64,000 nt of DNA from Atherix ibis (GCA_958298945.1 OY282606.1:51101920-51165919), one strand, 5' to 3'; counted from the first letter of the stretch, positions 1-12,690 are shown. A program made the numbers and translations. Notes: a model not told the origin generated them from the sequence alone.

Positions 1-969
1 AAAAAAAACTTAATCGCTTTATTTGTAGTTCCCCAACTTATAGAAATATGAAAATTAAAAATACATTCTGAGATTTTCTTTAAAGAAACTTACACTTTTT
101 AGTGCACCTAAAAAAAAAAAAGAAGCCAAACCCACTTTTCCCGTTGTATATTAAAGGGAAAATTCTTTATGGAATCTGATTTTCTATTCATTCCCTGTTG
201 TGGTGTAGTAGAATTCTATTGACATTCAAAATTTATTTGAGCAAGGGTGGAAAACAAATATTCACTTCCATTTATAGCGTTTAACTTAAAGTTTCAAAAC
301 CTTTTAAAATATTTTATTACGAGTTTTCGGAGGAAAGAGCGGGAATTTGTTTTCTTAAGATGTTTGTCCTTTAAATTTTCCACTCATTCTCCTAAGTTTT
401 GATTATGTGCCCTTTATCTTTTCATACTAATTTTATTCCCCTCTATTTTCTATGCATTTCTTCTCTTTTCAAACTTTCTTTTCTTAATGTACCATATAAA
501 TTAAGAAAATATTATGTAAAAAACCACAGTAATTCTAGTACTTACCATTAAAATTTATTTTTATTATGATTTTTTTTTCTCAGTTTAATAGTCGGGAATG
601 CACATTTCGATTATTTTGATGAGAAAAATTCTCATTTGGAGGAGGAGTAAATTTGCTAAGGGGTGTGATTAGTGTTAGAAGTAATCTTATCAGAGTGTTA
701 TTTTATTGATTTTAATGTACCACAACTCATTTTTGTAAGATTTACAGATAGAATGACACATTTAACAGCCTATTGAATAATATTATTATAAATTAACTAC
801 TAATATAGTTTTTTAGGTCTATTTTAAAGTAAATTACTGCTTTTATATATTTTTTTCTATTACAATATATATAATCAAATAGAATTTTTAATAAGAAATT
901 TAATACAAAATCTTTTGTTTGTATCAAAAATTACCAAATGTGAATTATTAGATATTTTCTGAAGGAAGT
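1..969. other. AT-rich intron, nothing recognised
   Basis: Mostly A/T with homopolymer runs and short chance frames. No repeat, splice pair or conserved-looking block was seen. Confidence 0.7.
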
Positions 970-2082
970 AAGTAAAGTATCGCGAATTTTGAATCACGAA
1001 TTTTGAATTTCCGCGGGCTACGTATATTCGATTTTCGATTTTTTTGTGCCGTTATATTGGTACTTATGTCTCGCACTTATGCCTCTAAATTCGGCCATTT
1101 TGAATGTTCAATTAATTTTTGACAGCTGCTTTGCTTGCACGTGTTTTGGCTCGTCCTCGATTTTTGCCCCTTTAGTCATAACTAGTGACGAATCATGGGT
1201 TTATGGTTATGACGTGGAAACCAAAGCTCAATAATCCCAATGGAAGCTGCCGCACGAGCCAAGACCGAAAAAAGCGCGCCAAGTTCGGTCGAATGTGAAT
1301 GTTTTGCTTACAGTTTTCTTGAGAATTAAAAGTCGAGGTGAGGTGAACGCCACAGAAATGTCATGAAGAACACTGTTGGTCACCAAAGAGTAAATCCTGG
1401 GTCAGTTCAGTATATTCCCAATTGGAATTCTGAGAAGTTTCCTTGAATTTTGGAAAAAAGGGTCCTCAAACCCTGATTTTAAGATGTTAGGCTATACGTG
1501 AAAAGCAAAAAGCGAAGCCGAGGCAAAACACGTGTAAGCAAAACAGCTGTCAAAAATTAACTGAAAATTCAAAATGGCCGAACTGTTTTGCTTACAGTTT
1601 TCTTCGATTGCAGGGGCGTAGTGCATCATGAGTTCTTACCACAGGGTAGAACGCTCAATGAGGAATATTACCTGCAAGTTATACGCAAGTTGCGAGAAGC
1701 AATCCGCCAGAAACGCCCGGATTTGTGGGAGAATAAAAATTGGCTTTTGCCATTTTTGGCCAAAAACAACACACTAATAATGCCGCAGCCGCAGTATTCC
1801 CCAGATCTGGCCCCCTGTGACTTTTTTTTGTTTCCGAAACTGAAGAGCCCCATGAAAAAACGACGCTACGATACGATTGAGGATATAAAAACGGCATCGA
1901 AGGAGGAGCAGAACAAGATCACAAAAAATGATTTTTTTAAAATGCTTCGAGGATTGAAAAAAATATTGGCACAAGTGTATAATATCTGGTGGGGATTACT
2001 TTGAAGGGAACAAAATAGATATTCATGAATAAATAAATAATTTTTTTAAAAAAACACAAAGATACTTTTTGAGCAGACCTCG
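970..2082 (+). mobile_element. DD34D mariner copy M1, rearranged and dead
   Basis: The right end matches the family terminal repeat (ends GAGCAGACCTCG followed by TA at 2083..2084). The left end keeps only the inner part of the repeat, with a local duplication of GAATTTTGAAT. Inside, the first-Asp region (SDESWVYGYD, about 1186..1215) is followed by a stop. Then come about 170 bp of unrelated sequence (1325..1495), an inverted piece of the element's own 5' leader (about 1508..1585), and re-entry into the transposase at GTTTTGCTTACAG. That motif therefore occurs twice, near 1301 and 1586. The segment carrying the second catalytic Asp is deleted. Confidence 0.9.
1588..2004 (+). pseudogene. mariner transposase remnant (M1), C-terminal half
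   Basis: The frame contains the family landmarks VFFDCRG, HHEFLPQGRT, EEYYLQVIRKLREAIRQKRP and YSPDLAPCDFFLFPKLK (third catalytic Asp). The HHDNAPAH block with the second Asp is missing: NKNWLLP runs straight into FLAKNN. The tail is frameshifted after KNDF compared with sister copies. It cannot encode an active DDD transposase. The initial Met is created by the rearrangement and is not the ancestral start. Confidence 0.9.
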
Positions 2083-4375
2083 TATATTTGTTGGCTCATT
2101 AAAAATATTTCTTATAGTATAAATTTTTAATGATTCAAATTTTTTTTCTAAATATTTACAAGTATTTAAAAAAAAATTGATGAGCAAAAATTTAAAGTTT
2201 CCAAAATTCAAAAGCATAAAATAAAGATATTATCCCGGCAATTATATGAAATTATATATTTTTATTATAGTCTTGAAATTTGAAGTTTTATGAATTTAAA
2301 ATTTGAGAATATCTAAAAAGCAATTTTTATACAAAAATTTGCGATATAATCTCCTATGAATTGTCTATAATTAGTGAGCATCAAATGTCTTGAACATAAT
2401 AAATATTATTTTACAAGATTCCAAAATATTTACAAAGCCATTTTTTAACTAACGATGAAGTAATATTATTTAATCAAATAAATCCAAATAAATTATTATT
2501 AATAATATATTGCACAAACAGAAAACAGCCATTTTTTTAAAGAAAAATTAACAACTTAATAATCAGTAACAGCCATTTTTTTTTTTTTTTGAAGCGAAAA
2601 TTTTCAATTTATTTATTTTTTTTCTATCAAAAGAGTGAACATATAAAATTGCTAGAAAATTACACTATTTTGCTATTAAATGCTCATATAAAGAGGCAAT
2701 TAAGATTAGGATCTAGTACAATTTTTTTATTACGATAATATTCTCCACCCTAAATTTTCGGTTTTACGAGGCAAACAAAATAAGTACAGTATTTATTATC
2801 TTCTATTTTTTATTACAATATTATTATTAACATTATCGGTTAGAATTTTTTTTTTGACATTTTAATTATACCTGATTAGTTTGAGACTGAAATAAAAAAA
2901 AATTATTTAAAAGAAGTTGAACAAATCATATTCAAAATCTATTATTTTAATTAAGTCCAAAAGGGTACGAAAAAGTCTATATCTAATTTGACTTGACCAT
3001 TTATGAAATTATTAAAAAAAACTTTGATTATAGGTAAGAGTAGAAATTTAAAAAAATGTGAATATTTACGAAATTGAGCGAATATGAAAACAATTTAATC
3101 ATGCGATTAGCCATAAACTACGGGGTTCGGATCGTGAATAATTTCCATGGTTCTGTTAGATAGTATAAGTAAATATTGTGCCCCAAGCAGAAGGCTTATG
3201 CTCGTACCTGAACTTTTTCAATCTTCACAAGAGGTGTACTAAAAGGCCCCGATTGGAGACTATTCGTTAAACGTTAAGACTGCCTATTATATACATTATA
3301 ATATACCAAAAGCCCTCCGGCTTGAACGATTCAATTCTGTACATATAGCAAATGTTTTGATTCTCTGTGATTATCAATATTGCCATTATTACAAAAGGGG
3401 GGGAATTTATATCGAAACGATATTTGCCCTTCGAACACGTTTAGGTTTCTTTAAATGTCGAACAAAAAAACGTAGCGGGCACGCAAAGCTACCGTCATTG
3501 TCGTCTAACATAATTTTTACACTTAACTAAATGACATTTGCCATCAAATATCCATTTAAGGTGAATACATCAAAAAAGTTTCCTCCGTCAAGTATGCTAA
3601 ATGTTTCTTTGAATAGCGTTTTTAAAGTATTTCTTCTTCCGGAATTGTTGTGGACGCAATACTGGGGGGGATGGATGATAATACTAATGGGATATGCCAT
3701 AGAGAGTTCCACCATTAAGGTGGTGTTCGTTCTACAAATTTTAAATGAAACTGAAACTGAACAATTATAATAAAAGAAAAACGTTCGTATTCCTTCTTCT
3801 CATATCCTATTTTCAGTTATTTCCATTTTACTTTTTATTATAAAAAATTTTCAATATTTACATATGTGAACGTGTTTTGATTTCCTTTTTAAAAATGTAG
3901 TTTTTTTTTCCACTCCTTTTTATTTTATGACATTTTTACCCTTACTGACACTGTTTCAAAAGAACGGTACTTAGTTAGAAGGGTTTAAATTTATGCTTAA
4001 AAAGAAAAAAGGATTTTGAACACAAGGAAAATAGTATAGAAAAAAAAATAATAACAAAGAAATAAGGTATGTAAGTACATGCCAGACACGATGGCAGCAG
4101 TAATAAATATTTAAGAAAAGTAAAATATCAACAACAAAAATTTACTTGAATTTTAATCAATATTAGAAAATGACGTGAAAAAAGGATCTTATAAAGTCAA
4201 AAGGAGAAAAAAAAGAGAAATTTCAGAAAAAAAGATAATTAAAATAAAAAACAAGAGAAACCAAGTTAAGAGGAAACATGAGAAACAATTTTTCAGCTGT
4301 AAGAGGAACAACAACGCACAACAAAAGAACAGAAACAAAGGGGAAAGAGATACATAAATGAGAGGAGAATGAACT
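2083..4375. other. AT-rich intron, nothing recognised
   Basis: Homopolymer-rich A/T sequence. A slightly less AT-rich stretch at about 3110..3720 has no recognisable coding or repeat match. The 60 to 79 residue frames here are low-complexity or lack recognisable motifs. Confidence 0.65.
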
Positions 4376-4620
4376 CGCTGAGTAAGACGATCGAAAATGG
4401 CCTACGATCTATTTGCACTGCAATTCGCCGGTTGATGCAGACTTTGCGTTGCGTTGGTCGCCGCCTATTTCTATGCCTAGTGAGTATTGCTACCATTTCG
4501 TTACCTGTATGGCTGTGCGTTTGATAGCACATTGGTGCTGGGGCAGTGTGCGTTAGCTTATTTTTCGGATGGTTTTAGCCGGCGCCATTTGCTTCCGTTG
4601 CAATTTTTCGGTTTGTAGAA
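4376..4620. promoter_or_regulatory. Less AT-rich island, possible Ubx intronic enhancer or PRE piece
   Basis: About 245 bp of mixed composition in A/T-rich surroundings, without long open frames or transposon similarity. It contains three GCCAT/ATGGC cores (AAATGGCC, GTATGGCTG, GGCGCCATTTG), the core of Pleiohomeotic sites. Position in the Ubx intron makes a regulatory role plausible; this is inference from composition and motif count. Confidence 0.3.
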
Positions 4621-4694
4621 CATTTTAAAATCAGACAGTTTATCTTTTTGACTTTTTATGTTACTGCCATGCTGCCCTTCTTTCATTTGCTATA

Positions 4695-4728
4695 CTCAAT
4701 GGCTGGACAAGCTTGTCAAGCCATTGAG
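4695..4728. repeat. 34-bp perfect-length palindrome (hairpin)
   Basis: CTCAATGGCT at the left pairs with AGCCATTGAG at the right around the centre ACAAGCTTGT. The 16-nt arms have one mismatch. It does not match the termini of the mobile elements in the window. Confidence 0.75.
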
Positions 4729-4729
4729 A

Positions 4730-5339
4730 TTATTTGACGGATGTTTGGTTTTTAAATGTTTTAAATCCGAGAAATTGTCTGTGTGAATGCGATTTTTTAC
4801 ATAACATTAAAAAAAGAAAGTACAACAGCGTCAAGTTGTATGATTTTGGAGGTCAATTGACATCAACAAAAGAAATACAAGCCAAACTTTAGAATAAAGT
4901 GCACACAGACAGTTATTTTTCGAAAATACAATAGCTTCTCAATAGTCACATGTGGATTTTTAGAGCCCCCATATATAGTGATTGTGGTTATTGATGTATT
5001 TATTGCAGAGATCTTCCAGTTTCTAACATAGCTTGTGCGTCCTTGATGATACCATCGGATGCATCGAAGACATCACCTAACTTTCTTCTCACCTAAAAAA
5101 TCTTTCTTCTCACATTTATATACTAATTTTTGTTTTATTATAAAATCTCTGAGACAAGCGCCAGAGCCCATTCTATAGCGCCACGGCCATGAGGCCAATT
5201 TGACAACTTTACGTTACGCGTAGTTTAGGAAAAATCAAATGTTGTTAAATTTTGTGGAGCAAATTAACATGTTTAAGAAGGTTAAAAATAGCGCTTAGAA
5301 ATGGAATTATAGGATCTAGATTTGATTGGCATTTTACAA
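4730..5339. other. Mixed-composition intron, nothing recognised
   Basis: Contains a short direct repeat of CTTTCTTCTCAC near 5080 and 5103. No gene or element recognised. Confidence 0.6.
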
Positions 5340-6115
5340 ACATAAAAGGGGACATCAACAATTTTATGGAGAATCTTGGATTATAAGGCCTGGACACGTT
5401 AGGAATTGGTATGTTTCGTTGAACCCCAAAGTAGCATTGATAGTATTGGGATCAGCTTGGATGTTATAGATATAAATATTATATAAAATGGGACCAAGAA
5501 TATTGCCTTGTGGGACTCCGGATAGAATAGGATATATTCCTGAGGATTCAATTTGGAAATGACGTTGGGAGAGATATGAATTATGATAAGGTAGTATGTT
5601 GAAGGAAGAAAGCTTTTGAGTTTCCAGACGAACTGGACAATACTCTTTCCTCTCAAGAGAGAATACAATATGATCAACAATGCGATGGCATTGATGGATA
5701 GTAGAGTGTTCAGATCGGAAGCTAAATTGGTGATCAGGAATAATTTTTTCATTAACTAGGATTGGGTAGAATCGTTTTAATAGCAGTTTTTCAAAAATCT
5801 TAGCAACGATTGGTAAGAGGCTAATAGGTCTATTAGAAGAAGGAGAATTAATAGGATTTTTTTTTTTTAGGAATCATTTTAATGACAGAAAATTTCCAGA
5901 ATAAAGAAAAATAGGTTGTCCACAGGATACTATTAAAAATTTATGTTATTAAAACTAAAGCTTTTCGGGAAATTTGCTTCAGAATATAAGCTATTATTAA
6001 ATCATAACCAGAAGCTTTTTTATTGGGAAGACGCAAAATAGTAACATTAATTTCTGAGGGCTTAAATTTTTTGGCAGAGATCAATAGGGAAATGGAAATT
6101 TTCGACCATTTTCAT
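5340..6115 (-). mobile_element. Jockey-clade LINE fragment L1 (reverse transcriptase, internally deleted)
   Basis: Read on the minus strand it matches the other Jockey copies from the fingers (NKKASGYDLI region near 6000) through the GPILYNIYI block near 5480, then the 3' end near 5345..5420. The part with the YADD box and the following thumb region is missing: the text jumps from the GPILYNIY block to the 3' untranslated part. Several frameshifts are present. It is 5'-truncated, as usual for LINEs, and lies in the same direction as Ubx. Confidence 0.8.
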
Positions 6116-7984
6116 TAAGGCCACAGTCCACCATAGAAAAATCCAATATGCTCCACTGGATAGTTTACTTCAACAATTGATCGCTGCTTGAATTAAAATC
6201 TAATTTTAAGTTTAAAACACGTTTAACAATTATTAATTTTTTTAAACAAATTTTTTTTACGAATTTTAAGTATTAATTTAAGTTAATTTATTATAGAAAA
6301 GTTTTTCTCACTAAATATATCTTATATTTGGCATTTACAATCAGTATTTCATTCCTTGTTCAAATCATTTGGCTCTATTAGACAAAATTAAGATAATTCA
6401 AAGAGAAAGTTTCACATATTGTTAATATACTTAAATTAAGATAAATATTACTTGTGCCAAATGTATCCTTTATTGATATTGGCCATACAGAAAATAACAT
6501 AAGCTAGAGTTCCAAATAATACTAATAATAAAAAAAAACTAATTTTAACTAAGAAACGCTTAGAGTGAGTCACAAAACCCAAGCACTTGTCTTCGGAGAA
6601 ACGAAGGTAAATAAAATTGAAATATCCGATAAGAATAGTATGGCCAGATACTGAGAGGAACGTAGAAGGGATAGTGTCACACAGGTGATTTCGAGATATG
6701 CATCATTATCGTGCAAAACGGACCGATTGTCCATGGACGCAGACCAAAAAACCAGCCAAGACGTACTACTATGAACTTTGTTGTTACTTTTCTTATGAGT
6801 ACTATTCTTGGCATTTCTGCTGGTAGATTTCCTTCCTTATGGCTGAATTTTAACCTAACCTATTAAGTGTTCAAATCCTTATTGCTTCGTTTAAATCTGT
6901 TTTGGTTTTTCTAAGTAACTGCGGGGCTTAAGTTTAGTGACTTGGAGCCAAGTGGTAGGTTGTAGGTATCCACTGAACATCAAACGATTTCTATTCATTT
7001 TCTTTAGACAGCAAATAAGCAAATGGAGTCAAAACAGAAAAATAGGTGCACGAAATCTTTCTGAGGAGATATCTATTTTATATTATAATCACCAGCAATA
7101 CCAGCATGCTTAAACAATTTGGTTCATGATCAGATTTACCTGCTACAAGCAGAACCTTTACATAGTATACCATAGGATTCATAGAATTAAACTAAGTTTC
7201 ATTGAAATGGGAGATTTTTGTTTTGATGCTAGACCCTTTCTACCTTTTGCATTTTCTGTTAGTTTAAATAGCCACAAAATAAACTGCAGATTCAAGCTGG
7301 AATACTACGAAAAAAAAGGGAAGAAAATGTATAATTTTTAGGAAGCGGGAGCAAGAAACGGTAGGAGTAAAAACCAAAGATATCGTATTGTATTTAGGAT
7401 TTGTCCTTATGGTTTGACTTTTTTGATGCAAAAGCTCAGCCAGCCATTAATTGGTTGGGTTAGGGTTATGTCTAAATCTAGACACCATTATTTTGTTAGA
7501 GTTAACGAATGTTACCATAAACGAATACGTTCCAAATAAACACATTCGTACACTTCCAAACAGAGGAATGGGCAAGAACCCATACTCTCTTCAAATGGTT
7601 ATTTTTTAACCCAGTCCACAAATGTTTCTAGTCAAATATTTCCGTTCTAAATGTATAAAAACTCGCATTTATTTTGTAATCATTTTTCTGCCACTTTTCG
7701 GAATTATCTTTTGTATCATGTTATGTTACGATAAAGTTTTTTGGGGGATTAACAATTGAAGAATGTTTATCTGAATTGTGGTTTTTTCCCCCAAAACATG
7801 AAATCGTATTATTTGTTAATTCAGAAGAAATTGTCTCTTTTAGTGGTGGTTGAGATAGTCTAAGATTCACAATTCATAGTTATTTTATGAAACTAAATAA
7901 ATAATAGTATTTTGCGCAATTCTAAACTAAAAAAAAACATTAATTTTTTTAATAAAGTATTTATTAAAAAAAAATTTCAAAATA
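6116..7984. other. Intron sequence, no gene recognised
   Basis: Left part (to about 6540) is A/T-rich; 6560..7620 is less so. A 71-residue frame at 7126..7341 (+) has no recognisable motif. No repeat ends or splice pairs supported. Confidence 0.6.
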
Positions 7985-9189
7985 AGAGGTCTGTTCAAAA
8001 AGTATCGCGAATTTTGAATTTCCGCGGTTTACGTATATTCGAATTTCGATACCATTTTGAATGTTCAGTTAATTTTTGACAAGTTCGGCCATTTTGAATG
8101 TTTAGTTAATTTTTGACAGCATGTGTTTTGGCTCGTCTTCGATTTTTGTCCATTTTCGACCAAATACAGCATCGCATTAAAATTGCTAAGGAGCTGTTGG
8201 ACTCTGTCCGCGACGATCCAAATTCGCTCCAGAGGGTCAAAACTGGTGACGAATCATCCCAATGGAAGCTGCCGCACGAGCCCAGACCGAAAAAAGCGCG
8301 CCAAGTTCGGCCGAATGTGACGGTTTTTCTTACAGTTTTCTTTGATTGCAGGAGCATTGTGCATCATAAGTTCTTGCCACAGGGTAGAACAGTTAATAGG
8401 GAGTATTACCTGCAAGTTATTCGCTAGTTGTAAGAAGCAATCCACCAGAAACGCGCGCATTTGTGGAAGAACAAAAATTGGCTTTTGCACCATGATAACG
8501 CCCCTGCTCACGGATCGTTGCTTGTGCGTGAATTTTTGGCCAAGAACAATACACTAATAATGCCGCAGCCACCGTATTCGCCAGATCTGGCACCCTGTGA
8601 CTTTTTCTTGTTTTCGAAACAGATTCTTTGATCCATTTTTTGGAATGGGCAAAAATCGAAGATGAGCTAAAACACGTGTAAGCAAAACAGCTGTCAAAAA
8701 TTAACTGAAAATTCAAAATGGCCGAACTGTTTTGCTTACAGTTTTTTTCGATTGCACGGGCGTCGTGCATTATGAGTTCTTGCCACAGGGTAGAACGGTC
8801 AATAAGGAATATTACCTGCAAATTACGCGCAACTTGCAAGCAAAACAGCTGTCAAAAATTAACTGAAAATTCAAAATGGCCGAACTGTTTTGCTTTAATC
8901 TAACTTTTCTCTAACTTTTTCTTTCTTGTTCCCGAAACTGAAAAACCCCATGAAAGGACGATTGAGGAGATAAAGACGGAATCGAAGAAGGAGCTGAACA
9001 AGATCACAAAAAATAATTTTTTGAAGTGCTTCAAGGATTGGAAAAAACGTTGGCAGAAGTGTGTGCCAAACGTTGGCCATATCTGATGGGAATTACTTTG
9101 AAGGAGACAGAATAGATATTCATGAATAAATAAATAATTTTTGAAAAAAGAAAACCACAAAATTCGTGATCCTTTTTGAACAGACCTTG
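7985..9189 (+). mobile_element. DD34D mariner copy M2, full-length ends with nested inverted pieces
   Basis: Both terminal inverted repeats are present (starts AGAGGTCTGTTCAAAAAG, ends CTTTTTGAACAGACCTTG), flanked by TA at 7983..7984 and 9190..9191. The leader motif TCGGCCATTTTGAATG occurs near the 5' end. The same leader piece recurs inverted inside the body twice, at about 8640..8728 and 8836..8895. The first inverted piece re-enters the transposase at the same junction seen in M1. The element is rearranged and dead. Confidence 0.92.
8113..9125 (+). pseudogene. mariner transposase pseudogene (M2), broken in several places
   Basis: 8160..8427 reads FDQ.QHRIKIAKELLDSVRDDPN, then TGDES (first Asp) with the following WVYGYDVETKAQ lost, then WKLPHEPRPKKARQV, VFFDCR and FLPQGRTV. 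Stops follow near 8426. The second Asp survives in another frame (WLLHHDNAPAHGSLL, about 8481..8525) and the third in YSPDLAPCDFFLF (about 8575..8613). The spacing from the second to the third Asp is 34 residues, the DD34D signature. From 8620 on the frame is replaced by the inverted leader pieces, and only the last part (KITKNNFLKCFKDW.K, about 9000..9050) is recognisable. Confidence 0.9.
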
Positions 9190-9191
9190 TA

Positions 9192-9399
9192 TTTATATAT
9201 TTTTATACAATTTTTAATAAGTTGTAAAAATATCGTTTTATGTACTTAGAAATTTGGCTAAAAAAATTTGTTCCTAAAATTGTACTCTAAAATGACATTT
9301 TATAACTTTAACAAAAAGAATTCCTGCTTTTTGTTCCCCTATCCCAACCATCATCATTAAATTTTCTATTTATTATTGATATTTTTATTGGAACCCTAA
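9192..9399. other. AT-rich intron spacer
   Basis: Nothing recognised between M2 and the less AT-rich block to its right. Confidence 0.6.
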
Positions 9400-10920
9400 C
9401 TGAATTGCACATATTGCATTTAGAAGCTTAGACATTTTGAATAGTGCATGTTCAGTGAAGATAGTCTCACCTAATACGTTCCCATATTTAAGATGTACAA
9501 CACTCATAATTTTAAAGTGGAGAAAGGGGTATAGATCTATAGAGTTAGACAAGTCGGTACTCGTATTAATGTAAAAGTTTATGTGGTAACATATTTAACC
9601 ATACCAACGCATACACATTTAGTTCGAGTAGATAGGGAAGTGCATGCAAATGCCTATAGTCAGAGCATAATTCTGTCTACAAGTTACACGACTCAGATAT
9701 ATTATAAGCTCACCGCTAATTTATTACAGTTATAAGTCGACTAAAACCTTAGCATGTTACATGTAGACTTGCATGCAGATCTGCACCCATTCGAGTTGAG
9801 CATTTTGAAGTTGAAAACTCTTAACTCTGAGCTCTCCTATTCCCCACGCAACCGTAATTGTTTCTTGTTGTTGGGTTTCAACTAAGCCGCCTTAGGTTGG
9901 CATAAAATGTTCCAGTTTCTACTTGTCCTTCTATCGGTGCGAAGGACACCAATTTCATATAGGAATATTTGCATTGCCTTACAGTGTACCCGTTATTGTC
10001 AAATACCAGAGCCAAGTTAGGTTCTAAAGAATCAGTTTCCAGCCCAGCATGAATATAGAGAAAGGTGGATACTTAAACGCCCATCAATATTATTATTCTC
10101 GGGTATATACAAATACAAGCGAACATAAAAATGCATGTACATCTAACTAAAGGGCAGATTCTTTCTTCCACTTAGTTAGAGGTTATTCAGTTTCTTCGAG
10201 GATTTTGGTTTTAAATTTCATAATTCCTAGTCATATTCAATCTATCTTTTCCACTTGCGCGCCTCCGCAAATTCTTGGAAAACACTTACATATACTCGGC
10301 AGATGGTCCTTCACTCGGCTAAATTTCATCATGGTCGTCAGCACATGAGGTTCAAAAACTTTACTTAATGCAATATATCGACAGACAACAAACTCTTACA
10401 CGTAAATGCACCAATATATCATTATGTGAACGCCCCTCTGCGTCTGTCCACCTCCTTAGACAGAAGCCATTAAATCAAAAATGCATTTCAAGAACCACAC
10501 CGGGAATATGATCAAAATTATTCCCCGGTGGATATCCTGAAATTGGATGATATCGTATTCGATATTGGATTGGCCCGTCCTTGCATGCGCATCAATATGT
10601 CCCATAATGCAGAGAACCATTGTAGCTCTTCCCATACCATAACTGGTTGGGATAATAGTGCCTTCTGTCAGTAATAAATCAAAACAAATGCGATCTCAAT
10701 ATCCAATTTCGATTAAATATTAAAGTCATGTCAAAGAATTTTCGTCCTTCCTTTATGCCAATGCCATCGATAGTATATCGATAGTATCATTCGTAATGGC
10801 CGCGCACAATAGCATGAGTAATATATAATAGTACCACCCCCGGATTGCCTTGTGTATTTTTATTCTACAATATATATACTCAGAGTATACCTGTACCATT
10901 GCATCATCTCACACTACTCA
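9400..10920. promoter_or_regulatory. Long island without transposons, candidate regulatory region
   Basis: About 1.5 kb of clearly less A/T-biased sequence, without long frames, transposon motifs or splice pairs. Near 10765..10790 the 11-mer ATCGATAGTAT occurs twice in tandem (one copy with an extra ATA), followed by AATGGCCGCGC. In the intron of a Hox gene such islands are likely cis-regulatory, but no specific factor map can be claimed. Confidence 0.3.
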
Positions 10921-12159
10921 TGTAGTGCCGAACAAATGCTTCCATTTATGTGGTTTTTAATCAACTGATCGGACCCTTTACATAATATGGGAAACTCCTA
11001 AAAACCACATTTTCTAATAGGGACGAAAAAAAAAATAAAGCTGATAACCAAAACGAAAACAAAACGGAAAAAAAAATAAAACCTGACTCAGTGACACAAC
11101 CCCAAGAATACATTTCACTTTTAACCAATTGTGAAATTAGATTTTTACGACCTCTTGTTCAAGTATTTTGGGATTAAGTGACGACTAAGGGTTGTAGTAA
11201 TAATCATTCAATTCCACTTCAATGAAGTACTTGTACGTGCACAAAAGTCTACAAGCAATTTAAGATTATGGTATGTTCTTCCATTTTTACCCTACAATCC
11301 ACAAAAGTAACCCATTAAATTTTTGGGCTTTCCCCCATTTTTTTTTTGTTCTCGCAAAAGTCTTTTACCCCATAAAAAATTAGATATTTTTAATGTATTT
11401 ATTAGAGTTTATAATTTTATAGACTTTGAATTTAATGAAGTATATTTTTTTTCTCAATATTTTTATAAAGTTCTTATTGTAATTGTGAATTTTTTGTATT
11501 GATATTGTGAAAAAGTAAAAATAAATTTGAATTCATTAATTATATTCTGAATTTCTCTAAAAAGAAACAGCTTAAAAATCCCTCTACCCATTTTTACGTT
11601 TGAATACATTTTTGTGTTGCTATTGTAAGGTTTAAAATAACACGAATAATCAATTACAAAATCACATATTAGAAGATATCCACGTAAACCAAATAAAGAG
11701 TATGAAAGGGACCCTAATACCTATAATATTGACTGCATAGTGGCTTCATCAGCAAGATTTTACCGCATGTCCATATTGTACGTACTCACACCATAAGAGA
11801 GATAATCTACGATCTGCCATTTTTATTTTTCCTTTTTTTTATGATAAATTATTTTATATAACTTTTAACCAAACAATAAATAAAAAAAGACCGTTTTTAT
11901 TATGATGGACATTAAAATTGACTAAATTACAATACAATTTCCCATCCATATGTCGTCATATATTAAGCTTTGGTGAAAAATCTCTTGTTTTATTTACGAT
12001 CAAATCCCAATAAAATTTGAGTAACAACCAATCCCGGTCGAATAATTATTATCGTAAAACATTCATAAAGTCGCTTTCATGCTTCAATTTAAACTTTAGC
12101 CAAAAAATAGGGTAAAAGCCAAAAATTTGCCTATAATTCTCAGGACCTTGTCCCCAATC
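10921..12159. other. AT-rich intron, nothing recognised
   Basis: A/T-rich with homopolymers; no element or gene supported. Confidence 0.6.
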
Positions 12160-12690
12160 ACCCACCGTCTCTTCAACTGACCGATAGGATGATAAATAAA
12201 TCATTGACTAATGACTGAACAGGTAATATTTTGTTGAATATCCTTTTTGGTAGAGTGGATGAATTTTCGCTGGTCAGAAGGGTATCTTTTGTAAATATTG
12301 TCAATTTTTGGTGGAGGAAAGCTACCGTATTACAAAAGTTGCAAAAGTTTTCACCGCATTCAGCCGACTGGGTGGGTGGGTACTCGTGCACAGCTAATAC
12401 GAATTGCGCTGCAGTCTGAAAGTCGTGCCGACCTAAACGGCGCATTGCAATCGGAACGACGCCAAAGCTACTGACTGCAAAATTTTACCAGGGTGTGTGT
12501 GCATACTGAACCATCGAGTCGAATTCAGTTTGGGAATACGTAAATGACTGCCGCCGTGCTATACGGTGGACGCGGACGAGCAATTCTTGTGCGGGCGCTT
12601 AATTCTAATAATCGCCGCACGTGTTTTTGTAATTGATTGTGCGTGCACCGCAAATATGTCTTTTTCGATATTACACCACTTTTGGAGGAC
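12160..12690. promoter_or_regulatory. GC-richer island, candidate Ubx intronic enhancer
   Basis: A sharp composition change marks this ~500-bp block, one of the most GC-rich of the window (for example GCCGCCGTGC, GCGGGCGC, CGCCGCACGTG). Frames of 62 and 90 residues cross it on the two strands but have no recognised domain. No transposon ends are visible. It could be an enhancer, a promoter of a noncoding transcript, or an unrecognised exon; the sequence alone does not decide. Confidence 0.33.

Noticed and set aside
1046..1234. 62-residue frame with SDESWVYGYD as a separate gene
   Set aside because: It is the leader of mariner M1 running into the first-Asp region of the broken transposase.
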